Source: Pseudoduganella ginsengisoli
GTDB lineage: Bacteria; Pseudomonadota; Gammaproteobacteria; Burkholderiales; Burkholderiaceae_D
Reading direction: 5' to 3'
DNA length: 64,000 nucleotides
NCBI RefSeq assembly: GCF_009720865.1
Contig: NZ_WNLA01000001.1
Coordinates: 1,012,786 to 1,076,785 of the forward strand
Under the pieces are notes generated by a model that saw nothing but the letters and a program-made list of their open reading frames with translations, did no database searches and was not told the DNA's origin. The position numbers and the translations under genes are program-made. Each line of letters opens with the position of its first letter. Position 1 is the first letter of the stretch. Shown here piece by piece: positions 1 through 9,737 of this stretch.

Positions 1-3000
1 CTTGTGGACGCTTCACGGACAGGGCTGCGAACACGAATGCCGCCACGCCTTCGATGGCATCCACGGCTTTCCACGATTGCACGAATTCCATGCTGAGAAT
101 CGGCGCCGCGGCATCCGCTTCCGATTCCACATTGGCCGTCATCGATTGCAGCATGGCCGGGTCGGCGAACAGGCGGGTCAATTCCGCCAGGCCGGCGCCA
201 TTGCGCAGCTGGTCGCTTGGGACCGACAGCACGCCCTGCATCACAGCACGCAGCATGGCGCGGGTGCGCGCATCCACTTTGGTGGCAACCGCGCGCGGTA
301 CGTTCAGCGCATCCGCATCCAGCGTGTCGAACACTGGCGCCAGGTTCAGCGCAGTCCACGCCTGTGCCCAAGCGAGGATCACGTCGGTTTCATCGACGTT
401 ATGCTCGCTTGCCAGCTCGCGCAGCATCAGTGGACCGCAGCGGTTCACCACTTCGTTGGCCAGCATGGTCGACAGGATCGCATTGGCCAGCGGGTGCGCC
501 AGTGGTTTGCGGGTAGCCACCAGTTGCGCCGGGAAGTATGGACGCAGCACGGATTCCGCCCAGCTTTCATCCGTCAGCGGCAAGGCCAGCAGCAGGCGCT
601 TGTAGCGGTTCTTCACGTTGGCGATCACCACGGCCAGTTCCGGCGTCGTCAAGCCACGGCCGTCAAGCTTGCGGCGGGCCAGTTCAGCCACCGATGGCAA
701 CTGTTCCAGTTCGCGCGACAGCGCGCCCTCTTCTTCCAGGCTGGCGATCAGCGCAGCGTAGCCATCCTGCACGGCCGCTTCGCCCTGCGCCTGCTGTTCG
801 CGCACCAGCAAACGGGTTTGCTGGATGTTGTCGCGCAAGACCAGGCGTTCCACTTCCATGGTCATGTCGTTCAACAGCTGGTTACGGGCGGTTTCCGACA
901 GCTGGCCCGCATTCATTTCCACGTCCAGCCACATTTTGCAGTTCACTTCGTGGTCGGAGCAATCCACGCCGGCGGAGTTGTCGATCGCATCGGTGAAGAT
1001 ACGGCCGCCTGCCAGTGCGAACTCGATACGGCCAGCCTGCGTTGCGCCCAGGTTGCCGCCTTCGGCCACGACTTTGCAGCGCAGTTCATTGCCGTTGACA
1101 CGGATGTTGTCGTTGGCGCGGTCTTTGACTTGCGCATGGGTCTCGCTGGACGACTTGATGTAGGTACCAATGCCGCCGTTGTAGAACAGGTCCACCGGCG
1201 CCAGCAAGATGCGGTGCATCAGTTCTTCCGGCGTCAGCGACGTCTCTTCGATATCCAGCGCCGCGCGGACTTCCGGCGACAGTTCGATGGTGCGGGCGGT
1301 ACGCGGGAACACACCGCCGCCTTTCGAGATCAAGTCCTTGTTGTAGTCTTCCCACGACGAACGTGGCAGCGCGAACATGCGCTGGCGTTCGGCGAACGAC
1401 ACGGCGGTATCCGGATTCGGATCCAGGAAGATGTGGCGGTGGTCAAATGCCGCCAGCAGCTTGATCTGGTTCGACAGCAGTACGCCATTGCCAAACACGT
1501 CGCCCGACATGTCGCCCACGCCCACCACGGTGAATGGCGTGGTGTTCATGTCGTGGTCCATCTCGTAGAAGTGGCGCTTGACGGCTTCGAAAGCGCCCTT
1601 CGCGGTAATGCCCATCTTCTTGTGGTCATAGCCGTTCGAACCGCCCGATGCAAACGCATCGCCCAGCCAGAAGCCGCGCTTGACGGCGATGCTGTTGGCG
1701 ATGTCGGAGAAGGTTGCCGTTCCCTTGTCGGCAGCCACCACCAGGTAAGGGTCATTGCCGTCGTAGCACACGGTGTCTTGCGGCGACACGATATCGCCCA
1801 GCACGCGGTTGTCCGTCACTTCCAGCAGACTGGAAATGAACAGGCGGTACACGGCTTCGCCTTCGGCCGCGATGACTTCACGGGTCGCGTCTTTCGGCAT
1901 CATCTTGCAAACGAAACCGCCCTTCGCGCCAGCCGGCACAATCACGGCATTCTTCACCATCTGTGCTTTTACCAGGCCCAGCACTTCGGTGCGGTAGTCT
2001 TCCATACGGTCCGACCAGCGCAAGCCGCCGCGGGCAACCGGGCCGCCACGCAGGTGCACGCCTTCAAAGCGGCGCGAGAATACGTAGATTTCGCGGAATG
2101 GGCGTGGTTCCGGCACCAGCGACAGGTGGCTGGTGTCGAACTTGAAGATGATCTTGTCGCCTTGCTGGTTGTTCTGGAAGTAGTTGGTGCGCAGGGTCGC
2201 GTTAATCAGTTCGATGTACGCCGCTGCGATTTCTTCCGTATCGGCGTGATTCAGCTTGCCCAGGCCAGCCTTGATTTCCGCCAGCTTGTCTTTCGCGGCT
2301 TCGCGGGTGGCTGCATCGTTGGCCGGGTTGAAGCGCTGTTCGAATGCATCGACCAGCGACTTCACCAGGGCCGGCTGCTTGCGCAGCGTTTCCGCCACAT
2401 AGCGCACCTGGAAACGGGCGCCGGCCTGGCGCCAGTAGCTCATGTAGGCGCGCACCAGCTGCACCTGGCGGGTCGACAGGCCGCCTTCGATCACGAGCCC
2501 ATTTAAACGGCCATCTTCGGCTTCATTGTTGAACAGCGACGTCACCAGGTCTTGCACCACCTCAGCCACGCCAGGCTGCGCCAGTTTGGCGGCGCTGGCA
2601 GCGTCCACCAGCAGGCTGGTGACGAAGTGGCGCTTGCCGTCGGCCAGCGAAACCGAATACGTATGTTCGCGGTCGATGGCCACGCCGGCATTGTGCAGCG
2701 CAGGCAGGATGGTCGACAGCGATTGCACCTTGTCGACCGAGTACATGCGGATCGTGGTGGCAGGGCTTTCTGCCGTGCCCAGTTCAACGCGGGCAGCGAC
2801 GCGGTTGCCTTCCGACTGCGACAGCAGCGCGCCCAGGTCGTGGTAAGCGACAGCCGGCGCGGTAGCGGCAACGTAATCCACCGGCAGCGTTGCGCACAGC
2901 TTGCGCAGCGACGTGCGTTTGGCTTCATCTTTTTCAGCGTCAGCCAGCGCGGAGAACGTGTTGTGCCAGCCATCCAGCACGGACAGCAGCGGACGCTGGA

Positions 3001-4387
3001 TGTCGCTTTCCAGGTCCAGCGGGTAGCGCGCAGCGTGTGCGATCAGGTACACGCGGGCCAGCGGGCCATCGGCCACCAGCGTTTGCGTCGATACGTGGGC
3101 CGCGCCCGAGCTTTGCTGCAGCGCCTTGGCCAGTGCATGCGCCACACTGGCCGAGTAGCGTTCACGCGGCAGGTATACCAGCACGTTCAGGTGGCGGGCA
3201 TACACGTCGCGGCGCGCGAAGACTTTCGTGCGCGGCTGCTTGTACAGCGATACCACGGCGCCGCATACGTCGGCCAGCCATTGCGGTTCCGCTTCCATCG
3301 CTTCCGTGCGAGGCAGCGATTCCAGGATTTCAACGAATTTCTCGGCGCGGAAGCCTTCCTTGCGCACGCCGGCAATTTGCAGCACTTGTGCGATGCGGCC
3401 GCGGGCGAATGGCATGCGGGCCAGCGGCGTAATCGATGCCGCGCGCGTGAACAGGCCGACGAAGCAATGTTCGCCCAGGATGGCGCCTTGCGCGTCCGTG
3501 TGGCGCACGCCGATGAAGTCCAGCGCCTGGTCGCGGTGCAGGGTGCCTTCCACGTCGGCTTTGACGATCGACAGCGAGTGCGCGCGCTTGGACAGCGTGT
3601 CGAAGTCGCCAGGGATATTGGCCAGGCACGTGCCATAGACCGGGTGCGACGTGTCTTGCAGCACGCCGATACGCGATGGAATGTCGCGTTCCAGTTCACG
3701 GGCGCCTGGAATCACTTTGTAGTAGGCGTAGCCGAATGGTTCGAAGCCTTCAGTCTTGGCCCACTCCAGGAAAGCGGCAACTTCCTTGCCTTCTTCGCCG
3801 TTCGCGGCGGCAGCTTCGGCGCCGACTTTGTCGAACAGGTTTTGCATTGCCACCAGGTCGCGGCGCACGACAGCGGCGTCGCTTGCCACCATCTCGATGC
3901 GCGACACCAGCGCGCCCAGGTCGGCGCCATGCAGCTCTTCCGACAGCAGTACCAGTACATACGATTCAGGCTTGCCATCGCCGCCCACGCTGGTCGCCAC
4001 GCCATCGGCGGAGCGGGTCACCGGCAACACGGCGTTCAACACGCCGTTGGCGGTCAAACGCTGCTTGCGCAGCGCCATCACGATGGAGTCGACCAGGTAA
4101 GGCATGTCATCGTTCAGGATCAGCAACGCGGTCGCCATGCCGCCACGGCCATCGGCGTAGCGCAGCTTGGTGACTTCGCAGCCCGCCGCTTCGCGCTTGG
4201 CTGCCGTTGCGAAGCCTTCCCACAGCACGGGAACCAGGCTGTCTGGCGCGATGCCGGACAGGTCTTCTTCATCGATCGCGGCGAGCCAGGCGCCGATCAG
4301 TGCGGAAACCTGGCCGCTGTCGGCGCTCTTGTTCGCATTGATCAAGTCCAGCGTCTGCTTGCGCAAATCTTGTGGCATTTGTGTCAT
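1..4387 (-). CDS. gdhB: NAD-specific glutamate dehydrogenase, large type (partial, stop outside window)
   Basis: The reverse strand is open from an ATG at 4387 to the window edge, giving at least 1462 codons; the family (about 1600 residues) predicts the stop lies roughly 150 codons outside. It starts MTQMPQDLRKQTLDLI, with GGAGAA about 6 bases upstream. The N-terminal part reads as the regulatory region of large NAD-GDHs, for example LILNDDMPYLVDSIVMALR, which belongs to the ACT-like domains. The catalytic Rossmann part would be C-terminal. The enzyme oxidatively deaminates glutamate to 2-oxoglutarate and ammonia in the cytoplasm. It lies 281 bases downstream of astB, in the same direction. 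It can therefore remove the glutamate made by arginine degradation. Known: in Pseudomonas aeruginosa gdhB belongs to the ArgR/arginine regulon. Large opposite-strand ORFs here are shadows. Confidence 0.93.
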   Translation of the reverse strand, partial: MTQMPQDLRKQTLDLINANKSADSGQVSALIGAWLAAIDEEDLSGIAPDSLVPVLWEGFATAAKREAAGCEVTKLRYADGRGGMATALLILNDDMPYLVDSIVMALRKQRLTANGVLNAVLPVTRSADGVATSVGGDGKPESYVLVLLSEELHGADLGALVSRIEMVASDAAVVRRDLVAMQNLFDKVGAEAAAANGEEGKEVAAFLEWAKTEGFEPFGYAYYKVIPGARELERDIPSRIGVLQDTSHPVYGTCLANIPGDFDTLSKRAHSLSIVKADVEGTLHRDQALDFIGVRHTDAQGAILGEHCFVGLFTRAASITPLARMPFARGRIAQVLQIAGVRKEGFRAEKFVEILESLPRTEAMEAEPQWLADVCGAVVSLYKQPRTKVFARRDVYARHLNVLVYLPRERYSASVAHALAKALQQSSGAAHVSTQTLVADGPLARVYLIAHAARYPLDLESDIQRPLLSVLDGWHNTFSALADAEKDEAKRTSLRKLCATLPVDYVAATAPAVAYHDLGALLSQSEGNRVAARVELGTAESPATTIRMYSVDKVQSLSTILPALHNAGVAIDREHTYSVSLADGKRHFVTSLLVDAASAAKLAQPGVAEVVQDLVTSLFNNEAEDGRLNGLVIEGGLSTRQVQLVRAYMSYWRQAGARFQVRYVAETLRKQPALVKSLVDAFEQRFNPANDAATREAAKDKLAEIKAGLGKLNHADTEEIAAAYIELINATLRTNYFQNNQQGDKIIFKFDTSHLSLVPEPRPFREIYVFSRRFEGVHLRGGPVARGGLRWSDRMEDYRTEVLGLVKAQMVKNAVIVPAGAKGGFVCKMMPKDATREVIAAEGEAVYRLFISSLLEVTDNRVLGDIVSPQDTVCYDGNDPYLVVAADKGTATFSDIANSIAVKRGFWLGDAFASGGSNGYDHKKMGITAKGAFEAVKRHFYEMDHDMNTTPFTVVGVGDMSGDVFGNGVLLSNQIKLLAAFDHRHIFLDPNPDTAVSFAERQRMFALPRSSWEDYNKDLISKGGGVFPRTARTIELSPEVRAALDIEETSLTPEELMHRILLAPVDLFYNGGIGTYIKSSSETHAQVKDRANDNIRVNGNELRCKVVAEGGNLGATQAGRIEFALAGGRIFTDAIDNSAGVDCSDHEVNCKMWLDVEMNAGQLSETARNQLLNDMTMEVERLVLRDNIQQTRLLVREQQAQGEAAVQDGYAALIASLEEEGALSRELEQLPSVAELARRKLDGRGLTTPELAVVIANVKNRYKRLLLALPLTDESWAESVLRPYFPAQLVATRKPLAHPLANAILSTMLANEVVNRCGPLMLRELASEHNVDETDVILAWAQAWTALNLAPVFDTLDADALNVPRAVATKVDARTRAMLRAVMQGVLSVPSDQLRNGAGLAELTRLFADPAMLQSMTANVESEADAAAPILSMEFVQSWKAVDAIEGVAAFVFAALSVKRPQ

Positions 4388-4559
4388 CGTTGCTTCTCCA
4401 ATACGTTGTAGGTATTACTGCGGGCCCGGATTAGCTTGTGGCTGGGCCGGCGTTGAATGCTGGGCGGCGCGGGGGATCACCCCGCAACCTGATTTGGTGT
4501 CGAATTCTGCTTCTAAAACGGCGCAAAGGCAACTGAATCATTTAGTGCATCGCCTGCAT

Positions 4560-4641
4560 CGTCATCCCCGCGAACGCGGGTATCCATGCTGAGCGATTCC
4601 TGCGGGCGTCTTATGAATTCCCGCCTGCGCGGGAATGACGA
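4560..4641. repeat. intergenic palindromic repeat (CGTCATTCCCGCG family)
   Basis: The astB-gdhB spacer holds two arms, CGTCATCCCCGCG at 4560 and CGCGGGAATGACG ending at 4640, which are reverse complements except for one base. Each arm also contains a small hairpin (CCCGCGAACGCGGG and CCCGCCTGCGCGGG). This matches the widespread proteobacterial intergenic repeat that reads CGTCATTCCCGCG...GCGGGAATGACG. It could act as an RNA hairpin that partly separates gdhB from the AST operon. The rest of the 281-base spacer shows nothing clear. Confidence 0.75.
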
Positions 4642-4668
4642 TGTTCAAGCCGCAGTCCTGCTGTCTTC

Positions 4669-6009
4669 TTACAGCTCGTACAGGCCCGGCAAACCCAAAA
4701 TACGGCTCAAATCTTCCAGCGCAGCGTGCACTTCCTGCGCCAGTTTCGGATCGGCCAGGTCGGCCGGTTCCAGGCGGTCGCGGTAGTGTTTCTCGACCCA
4801 GGCAACGAGGGTTTGGTACAGGGTTTCCGTCATCACGACACCCTGGTGCATCGCATTGGCCTCTTCATCCGTCAGCGCCACGCGCAAACGCAGGCATGCA
4901 GGGCCGCCGCCATTGCGCATCGACTGGCGCAGATCGAAGTGGATCAATTCGTCAACCGGCCCGCCCGACGCCACCAGGGCTTTCAGATAGCGGTCCACGG
5001 CGCCGATTTCCTCGCACTCGTGCGGAATCACCAGCGCCATCTTGCCGTCCGCTTTCGACAGCAGCTGGCTGTTGAACAGGTAGCTCGACACGGCGTCCTG
5101 CACCGATACTTCGGACGTCGGCACGCGGATGGTTTGCAATTGCGCGCCCACGCCTTCCATCGCGGCTTTCAGGCGCGCCAGGCCGGCCGCTTCGTCGGCA
5201 AACGCCTGTTCGTGGTGGAACAGCACGTTGCCGTTGCCGACGGCGATCACGTCATTGTGGAACACGCCCTGGTCGATCACGTCCGGGTTTTGCTGGATGT
5301 ACACGGTGCGCTCGTCCACCAGGCCGTGCAAACGGGCCACGGCTTGCGAAGCTTCCAGCGTCTGGCGCGCAGGATAGCGGGTTGGCGCCGGGGCCGATGG
5401 GTCGAATTCCACGCGGCCATACACAAACAATTCCACGCCTTCCTTGCCATGTGCAGCGCACAGGCGCGTGTGGTTGGCGGCGCCTTCATCGCCAAACGCC
5501 GGGGTGCCTGGCAATGCATCATGCACGGCAAAGTAGCGCTTGTCGTGGAAGATCGCGCGCAGCGCACGGGCCGATTGCGGATGTTCAAACGCGCGGTGCA
5601 GCTTGTTGTTCAAGTTTGCAGCCGTGAAGTGTACGCGGCCATCGCCGGTGTCAGCCGATGGACTGACGGTGGCGGCATTCGCGGTCCACATGGGCGATGC
5701 GGAATACGCGCACGCCAGGATCACCGGCGATTCTTTATATGCCTTGGCAATGATGTCTGCGTCGCTGCCCGTGAAGCCCAGGCTGCGCAGCAGGCGGAAA
5801 TTCGGGCGGTCTTGCGGCGGCAATAAAGCCTGCGCAAAACCGCGCTGCGCCAGCGCGCGCATCTTCGCCAACCCTTGCAGGGCCGCCTGTTTCGGGTTCG
5901 ACGCGCTCTTGACGTTGTTGAACGAGGCGACGTTGCCGAACGACAGGCCGGCGTAGTTGTGGGACGGGCCTACCAGGCCATCGAAGTTGTATTCGCGTGC
6001 TGGGCGCAT
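4669..6009 (-). CDS. astB: N-succinylarginine dihydrolase AstB
   Basis: The 446-residue product matches E. coli AstB (447 residues) in length. It hydrolyses N2-succinylarginine to N2-succinylornithine, two ammonia and CO2, the second step of the AST pathway. The N-terminus [18 protein letters not shown] is the family signature. The amidinotransferase-like catalytic residues are present: Glu175 in [10 protein letters not shown], His251 in VFHNDV and Cys372 in [13 protein letters not shown]. It is cytoplasmic. It lies 18 bases after astD and is the last AST gene before the repeat-containing spacer leading to gdhB. Confidence 0.97.
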   Translation of the reverse strand: MRPAREYNFDGLVGPSHNYAGLSFGNVASFNNVKSASNPKQAALQGLAKMRALAQRGFAQALLPPQDRPNFRLLRSLGFTGSDADIIAKAYKESPVILACAYSASPMWTANAATVSPSADTGDGRVHFTAANLNNKLHRAFEHPQSARALRAIFHDKRYFAVHDALPGTPAFGDEGAANHTRLCAAHGKEGVELFVYGRVEFDPSAPAPTRYPARQTLEASQAVARLHGLVDERTVYIQQNPDVIDQGVFHNDVIAVGNGNVLFHHEQAFADEAAGLARLKAAMEGVGAQLQTIRVPTSEVSVQDAVSSYLFNSQLLSKADGKMALVIPHECEEIGAVDRYLKALVASGGPVDELIHFDLRQSMRNGGGPACLRLRVALTDEEANAMHQGVVMTETLYQTLVAWVEKHYRDRLEPADLADPKLAQEVHAALEDLSRILGLPGLYEL

Positions 6010-6027
6010 GGTGATATTTTCCAGAGG

Positions 6028-7500
6028 TTAGAAAGTCATGCCTGGCGACAGTTTCGCCGGCATTTCAAGGGCGCTGTTTTCGATCGAAGCGACCGGATAA
6101 GCGCAGTAATCGGCGGCGTAATAGGCGCTTGGACGGTGGTTGCCGGACTTGCCGGTGCCGCCGAACGGAGCGCTGGAAGCGGCGCCCGTCGTTGGGCGGT
6201 TCCAGTTGACGATACCGGCGCGCGCCAGCACCTGGTATTTCTTCCACAGCGACTCATCTTCCGACAGCAGGCCGGATGCCAGGCCGTAACCCGTGTTGTT
6301 GGCAGCCTTGATGGCGGCGTCGAAGTCCTTGACGCGGATCACTTGCAGCAATGGGCCGAACCACTCTTCGTCCGGAATGCCGGCCGCGTTGGTGGTGTCA
6401 ACGATACCTGCCGAAACAAAGCCCGTGCCTTCTTGCAGCAGTTTCATTTCCAGGAGCATCTTGCCGCCTTTGGCAACCATGTCTTGCTGCGCTTGCACCA
6501 GGCGTTTGGCAATGGCGGCCGACACGACCGGGCCCATGAATGGCTGTGGTTCCGCGTCGGACGGACCGACCACGAGTTTCGACGCCACTTCAATCATGCG
6601 CGCAATGAATGCATCGCCATCGGCGCCTTCCTTGACGATCAGGCGGCGTGCGCACGTGCAGCGCTGGCCGGCCGAAATGAATGCGGACGAAATCGCCATG
6701 AAGACAGCTGCATCCACATTCTTGACGTCCCACACCACCAGCGGGTTGTTGCCGCCCATTTCCAGCGCCAGCAGCTTGCCGGTCTGGCCTGCGAACTGGC
6801 GGTGCAATGCGGCGCCAGTCTGGCTGCTGCCCGTAAACAGCACGCCATCGATTTCAGCGTTCTGGCCCAGCGCGATGCCGGTATCGCGGCCGCCGTTGAC
6901 GAGGTTCACGACACCGGCAGGAATACCGGCTTTTTCCCACAGCTGCACGGTTTTCACGGCAGTGCGCGGCGCGTATTCGCTGGGCTTGAACACAATGGTG
7001 TTACCGGCGATCAGCGCCGGCACGATATGGCCGTTCGGCAGGTGGCCCGGGAAGTTGTATGGACCGAACACGCCGAACACGCCATGCGGGCGGTGGCGCA
7101 GCACTGCTTCGCCGTCAGCGATCTTGCTGCGGCTCTCGCCGGTACGGGTGTTGTACGACTGGATGGAAATATCGACCTTGTTGGCCATGGTCGTGACTTC
7201 CGTGCGGGCTTCCCACAATGGCTTGCCCACTTCTTCCGCGATCAGGCGCGCCAGTTCTTCCGCGTCTTCCTTCAACAGGTCGCGGAAACGGGTCACGATG
7301 GCGATACGCTCTTCCAGCGAGGTCAATGCCCAGCTTTCGAATGCGTTACGGGCCGCGGTGGCGGCTGCCGCCACGTCTTCGACAGTGGCTTCACGGCTGG
7401 ACCAGGTCTGGCGGCCGTTGGAAGGATCGACGGTGACCAGTTCGGCGCCGTGGCCGGCTTGCCATTGGCCGTTGATGAAATTCGATAATACGTCAGACAT
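6028..7500 (-). CDS. astD: N-succinylglutamate 5-semialdehyde dehydrogenase AstD
   Basis: This is a 490-residue NAD-dependent aldehyde dehydrogenase that converts succinylglutamate semialdehyde to succinylglutamate, the fourth AST step. Family motifs are visible: FGPYNFPGHLPNGHI (145-159), catalytic Glu247 in LALEMGGNNP and catalytic Cys281 in SAGQRCTCARRL; that last motif and the GHLPNG stretch are typical of AstD within the aldehyde dehydrogenases. The start codon lies inside the end of the preceding aruG gene (8-base overlap), so translation is probably coupled. Confidence 0.97.
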   Translation of the reverse strand: MSDVLSNFINGQWQAGHGAELVTVDPSNGRQTWSSREATVEDVAAAATAARNAFESWALTSLEERIAIVTRFRDLLKEDAEELARLIAEEVGKPLWEARTEVTTMANKVDISIQSYNTRTGESRSKIADGEAVLRHRPHGVFGVFGPYNFPGHLPNGHIVPALIAGNTIVFKPSEYAPRTAVKTVQLWEKAGIPAGVVNLVNGGRDTGIALGQNAEIDGVLFTGSSQTGAALHRQFAGQTGKLLALEMGGNNPLVVWDVKNVDAAVFMAISSAFISAGQRCTCARRLIVKEGADGDAFIARMIEVASKLVVGPSDAEPQPFMGPVVSAAIAKRLVQAQQDMVAKGGKMLLEMKLLQEGTGFVSAGIVDTTNAAGIPDEEWFGPLLQVIRVKDFDAAIKAANNTGYGLASGLLSEDESLWKKYQVLARAGIVNWNRPTTGAASSAPFGGTGKSGNHRPSAYYAADYCAYPVASIENSALEMPAKLSPGMTF

Positions 7501-8539
7501 TGTTCTTCCTCGCGTTGAGAGTCAGGGTACGCACGGTGTCGCCGGCGCGGCAACCCAATGCTTGCTGTTCTTCCGTGGACAGGTCGATGTGCCCGTTCAC
7601 GGCGGCGGCTTCCGACAGGATCATGCGGAAGTCGCGCAAATTGGTATTGGAAACCAGCGTCGGTTCCAGTTCAGGCGCGCACGCGTGCGCCATGTCCGTG
7701 TCAGGATCGACCACGGCCAGTACGCTGTCGCGCACGGCGCGCAATTCCGACACGCGGCCTTGCAGCACGGGACCCGCATCGAAGATATCGACGTAGCCTT
7801 CGTAATGCATGCCTTCCTGTTCCAGCAGACGGCGCGCCGGCACGGTGGACTTGTGCACCTGGCCGACCACGTCCTGCGCTTCTTTCGGCAGATACGCGAC
7901 GTACAACGGCTGGCGCGGCATCAGTTCGGCGATGAATGACTTTTTACCGACCGCCGTCAGCGCGTCGACGTCATCGAATTCCATCTTGAAGAAGTGGCGG
8001 CCCAAGCCTTCATAGAACGGCGAACGGCCATTTTCATCCTGGTAGCCGCGCATTTCCGCAATCATCTTTTGCGTGAACAGGTGCGGGAATTGCGAGATGA
8101 ACAGGAAGCGGCACTTCGACAGCAGCTTGCCGTTATTGCCGATCCGGTAATCCGGGGCCAGGAACAGCGAACACAGTTCCGAGCTGCCCGTCAGGTCATT
8201 CGACAGGTACAGCGTTTCCATGCGCGTGAACACTTTCAGCTCACGGCTGGAGTGCACCAGCGTGCCGATGCGGTAGTTATAAAAAGGTTCTTCCAGGCCC
8301 ACGGCAGCCTTGATGGCGCACACACCTGCGATGCGCTTGTTGACCGTGTCTTCCATGACGAACATGTAGTCGCGCTTTTCCGGCGCGATGGTTTCTGCGA
8401 ACGAGGCGCAAGCGATGGCCACACGGTCGCCCAGCATTTTCATGTCCGGCTTCAGGGTGGTCATGCCTGAACCAACCTGCGTCGCCATCGTGTACAGGGC
8501 GTCCAGGTCGTGCTCTTGAATGGCGCGTACTACCAGCAT
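7493..8539 (-). CDS. aruG: arginine N-succinyltransferase, beta-type subunit (AruG-like)
   Basis: The 348-residue product is an AstA-family acyltransferase. It starts MLVVRAIQEHDLDALYTMA and carries the family stretches SPFYEGLGRHFFKMEFDDVD and FIAELMPRQPLYVAYLP. With the upstream gene it would form the heteromeric AruF/AruG enzyme known from Pseudomonas, which succinylates arginine using succinyl-CoA (first AST step). Enterobacteria have one astA instead. The last 8 bases overlap astD and the gene begins 18 bases after aruF, fitting a tight operon. Which copy is alpha or beta is assigned from gene order (aruF then aruG). Confidence 0.92.
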   Translation of the reverse strand: MLVVRAIQEHDLDALYTMATQVGSGMTTLKPDMKMLGDRVAIACASFAETIAPEKRDYMFVMEDTVNKRIAGVCAIKAAVGLEEPFYNYRIGTLVHSSRELKVFTRMETLYLSNDLTGSSELCSLFLAPDYRIGNNGKLLSKCRFLFISQFPHLFTQKMIAEMRGYQDENGRSPFYEGLGRHFFKMEFDDVDALTAVGKKSFIAELMPRQPLYVAYLPKEAQDVVGQVHKSTVPARRLLEQEGMHYEGYVDIFDAGPVLQGRVSELRAVRDSVLAVVDPDTDMAHACAPELEPTLVSNTNLRDFRMILSEAAAVNGHIDLSTEEQQALGCRAGDTVRTLTLNARKNNV

Positions 8540-8557
8540 AACGTTCTCTCTTACTTT

Positions 8558-9589
8558 TTAGATACGGACACAGAGGACATCGTCGCCCTCGGCCACTTGC
8601 AGCACATCCAGCACCTCCTGTGGCAGCGCGATCGAAATGCCGCCTTCAATAGACGGCACCGATACGATCACGGCGCGGAATTGCTGGCCCGCGTTGGCCG
8701 CCACCGCGTATTGCACGACCGGTTCACCGGCGCGCGATGGACGGTACAGCGTGGCGGTGCACCGCATCGATTGCGTCATGGTGCGTAGCGCGTGCTTGTG
8801 CGCCTGCAGGATCGGGCCGCCGTCAAAGATGTCGATATAATCGTCGGCCTCGAAACCTTCCGCCGTCAGCAGGCCGAACGCCAGTTCGCCGGACGGATGG
8901 ATCTGGCCCATGACAGCTTGCGCTTCACCTGGCAGCAGCGGCACGTACACCGGATAGTGCGGCATCAACTCCACGATGGATGTGCGGTTACGGGCGCCAC
9001 CGATGGTGCGCTCCGCATCGAGGAAATCCATCTGGAAGAATTTGCGGCCCAGCGCATCCCAGAATGGCGAACCGCCGTTATCATCCGTCACGCCGGCCAG
9101 CGGCACGAAGAAACGGTCGGAAAAGCGCTGCGGCGCCAGCGCGGCAAACATCAGGCGGGCGCGCGACAGCAGCGCGGCTTCCGGACGGCTTTGCACGCGT
9201 TCATCCACATAAAAGCTGGACAACTGCGAATACGACGTCAATTCCGAGCACAGGGTCAGCGCGTGGATGCTGTGGCTGATGCCCAGGTCGCGCGACACTT
9301 GCTGGATAACGTCATTACGGAACGAGAAATAGGTGCCATTGGAACCGGCGGATGCGTGGATCGCGGCTGTACCGACCAGCGAATGGCCAGCCAGCGCTTC
9401 CAGCACGAACAGGTACGATTCTTCGCTGGGAATATCGACCTGGGCGCCGAACGAAGCGATCGACGCTTCGACCGCCTGCACGATTTTTTCGCGCGTCTTC
9501 GGCAAGGTATGAACACCCGGCATGCTTACCGCAGCAAGCTTTTCCAGCGCTGCGATATCCGCAAGTTCTACCGGACGGACTACATACAT
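8558..9589 (-). CDS. aruF: arginine/ornithine N-succinyltransferase, alpha-type subunit (AruF-like)
   Basis: The 343-residue product is the second AstA-family subunit and is clearly paralogous to the next gene. It shares the N-terminus MYVVRPVELADIAALEKLA, the block SPFWDALGRKFFQMDFLDAE and the block SIVELMPHYPVYVPLLP. It would catalyse succinyl transfer from succinyl-CoA to arginine together with AruG. AAGGAG sits 7 bases before the ATG. It follows astC after a 148-base spacer that carries a palindromic repeat, so transcription into it from astC probably passes a hairpin. Confidence 0.92.
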   Translation of the reverse strand: MYVVRPVELADIAALEKLAAVSMPGVHTLPKTREKIVQAVEASIASFGAQVDIPSEESYLFVLEALAGHSLVGTAAIHASAGSNGTYFSFRNDVIQQVSRDLGISHSIHALTLCSELTSYSQLSSFYVDERVQSRPEAALLSRARLMFAALAPQRFSDRFFVPLAGVTDDNGGSPFWDALGRKFFQMDFLDAERTIGGARNRTSIVELMPHYPVYVPLLPGEAQAVMGQIHPSGELAFGLLTAEGFEADDYIDIFDGGPILQAHKHALRTMTQSMRCTATLYRPSRAGEPVVQYAVAANAGQQFRAVIVSVPSIEGGISIALPQEVLDVLQVAEGDDVLCVRI

Positions 9590-9641
9590 GAGAACTCCTT
9601 TGTTTTTATCTTACGGACACGCCGGGTTGTGGCGGCGGGCG

Positions 9642-9722
9642 TGACGGATTACGGCGCTTCACGCCTAATCCGCCCTACGGTCACCTGCTGTAGGGCGGAT
9701 TAGCCAAAGGCGTAATCCGCCA
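9642..9722. repeat. intergenic palindromic repeat (TAATCCGCCCTAC family)
   Basis: Between astC and aruF a perfect 13-base inverted pair occurs: TAATCCGCCCTAC at 9666-9678 and GTAGGGCGGATTA at 9690-9702. Outer arms (GGATTACGGCG... and ...CGTAATCCGCC) extend the cruciform to about 80 bases. This sequence type is a common dispersed repeat in beta- and gammaproteobacterial genomes. Inside an operon it could stabilise or attenuate the message. It is not followed by a T-run, so it is not a classic terminator. Confidence 0.75.
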
Positions 9723-9737
9723 AGTTCCGCCAGCGGC

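Noticed and set aside
2..4411. Very long plus-strand ORFs (834 and 619 codons) opposite the glutamate dehydrogenase
   Set aside because: They are antisense frames produced by the GC-rich codon bias. Their compositions are His/Arg/Gln-rich and lack domains, and the minus strand gives a clear GDH.
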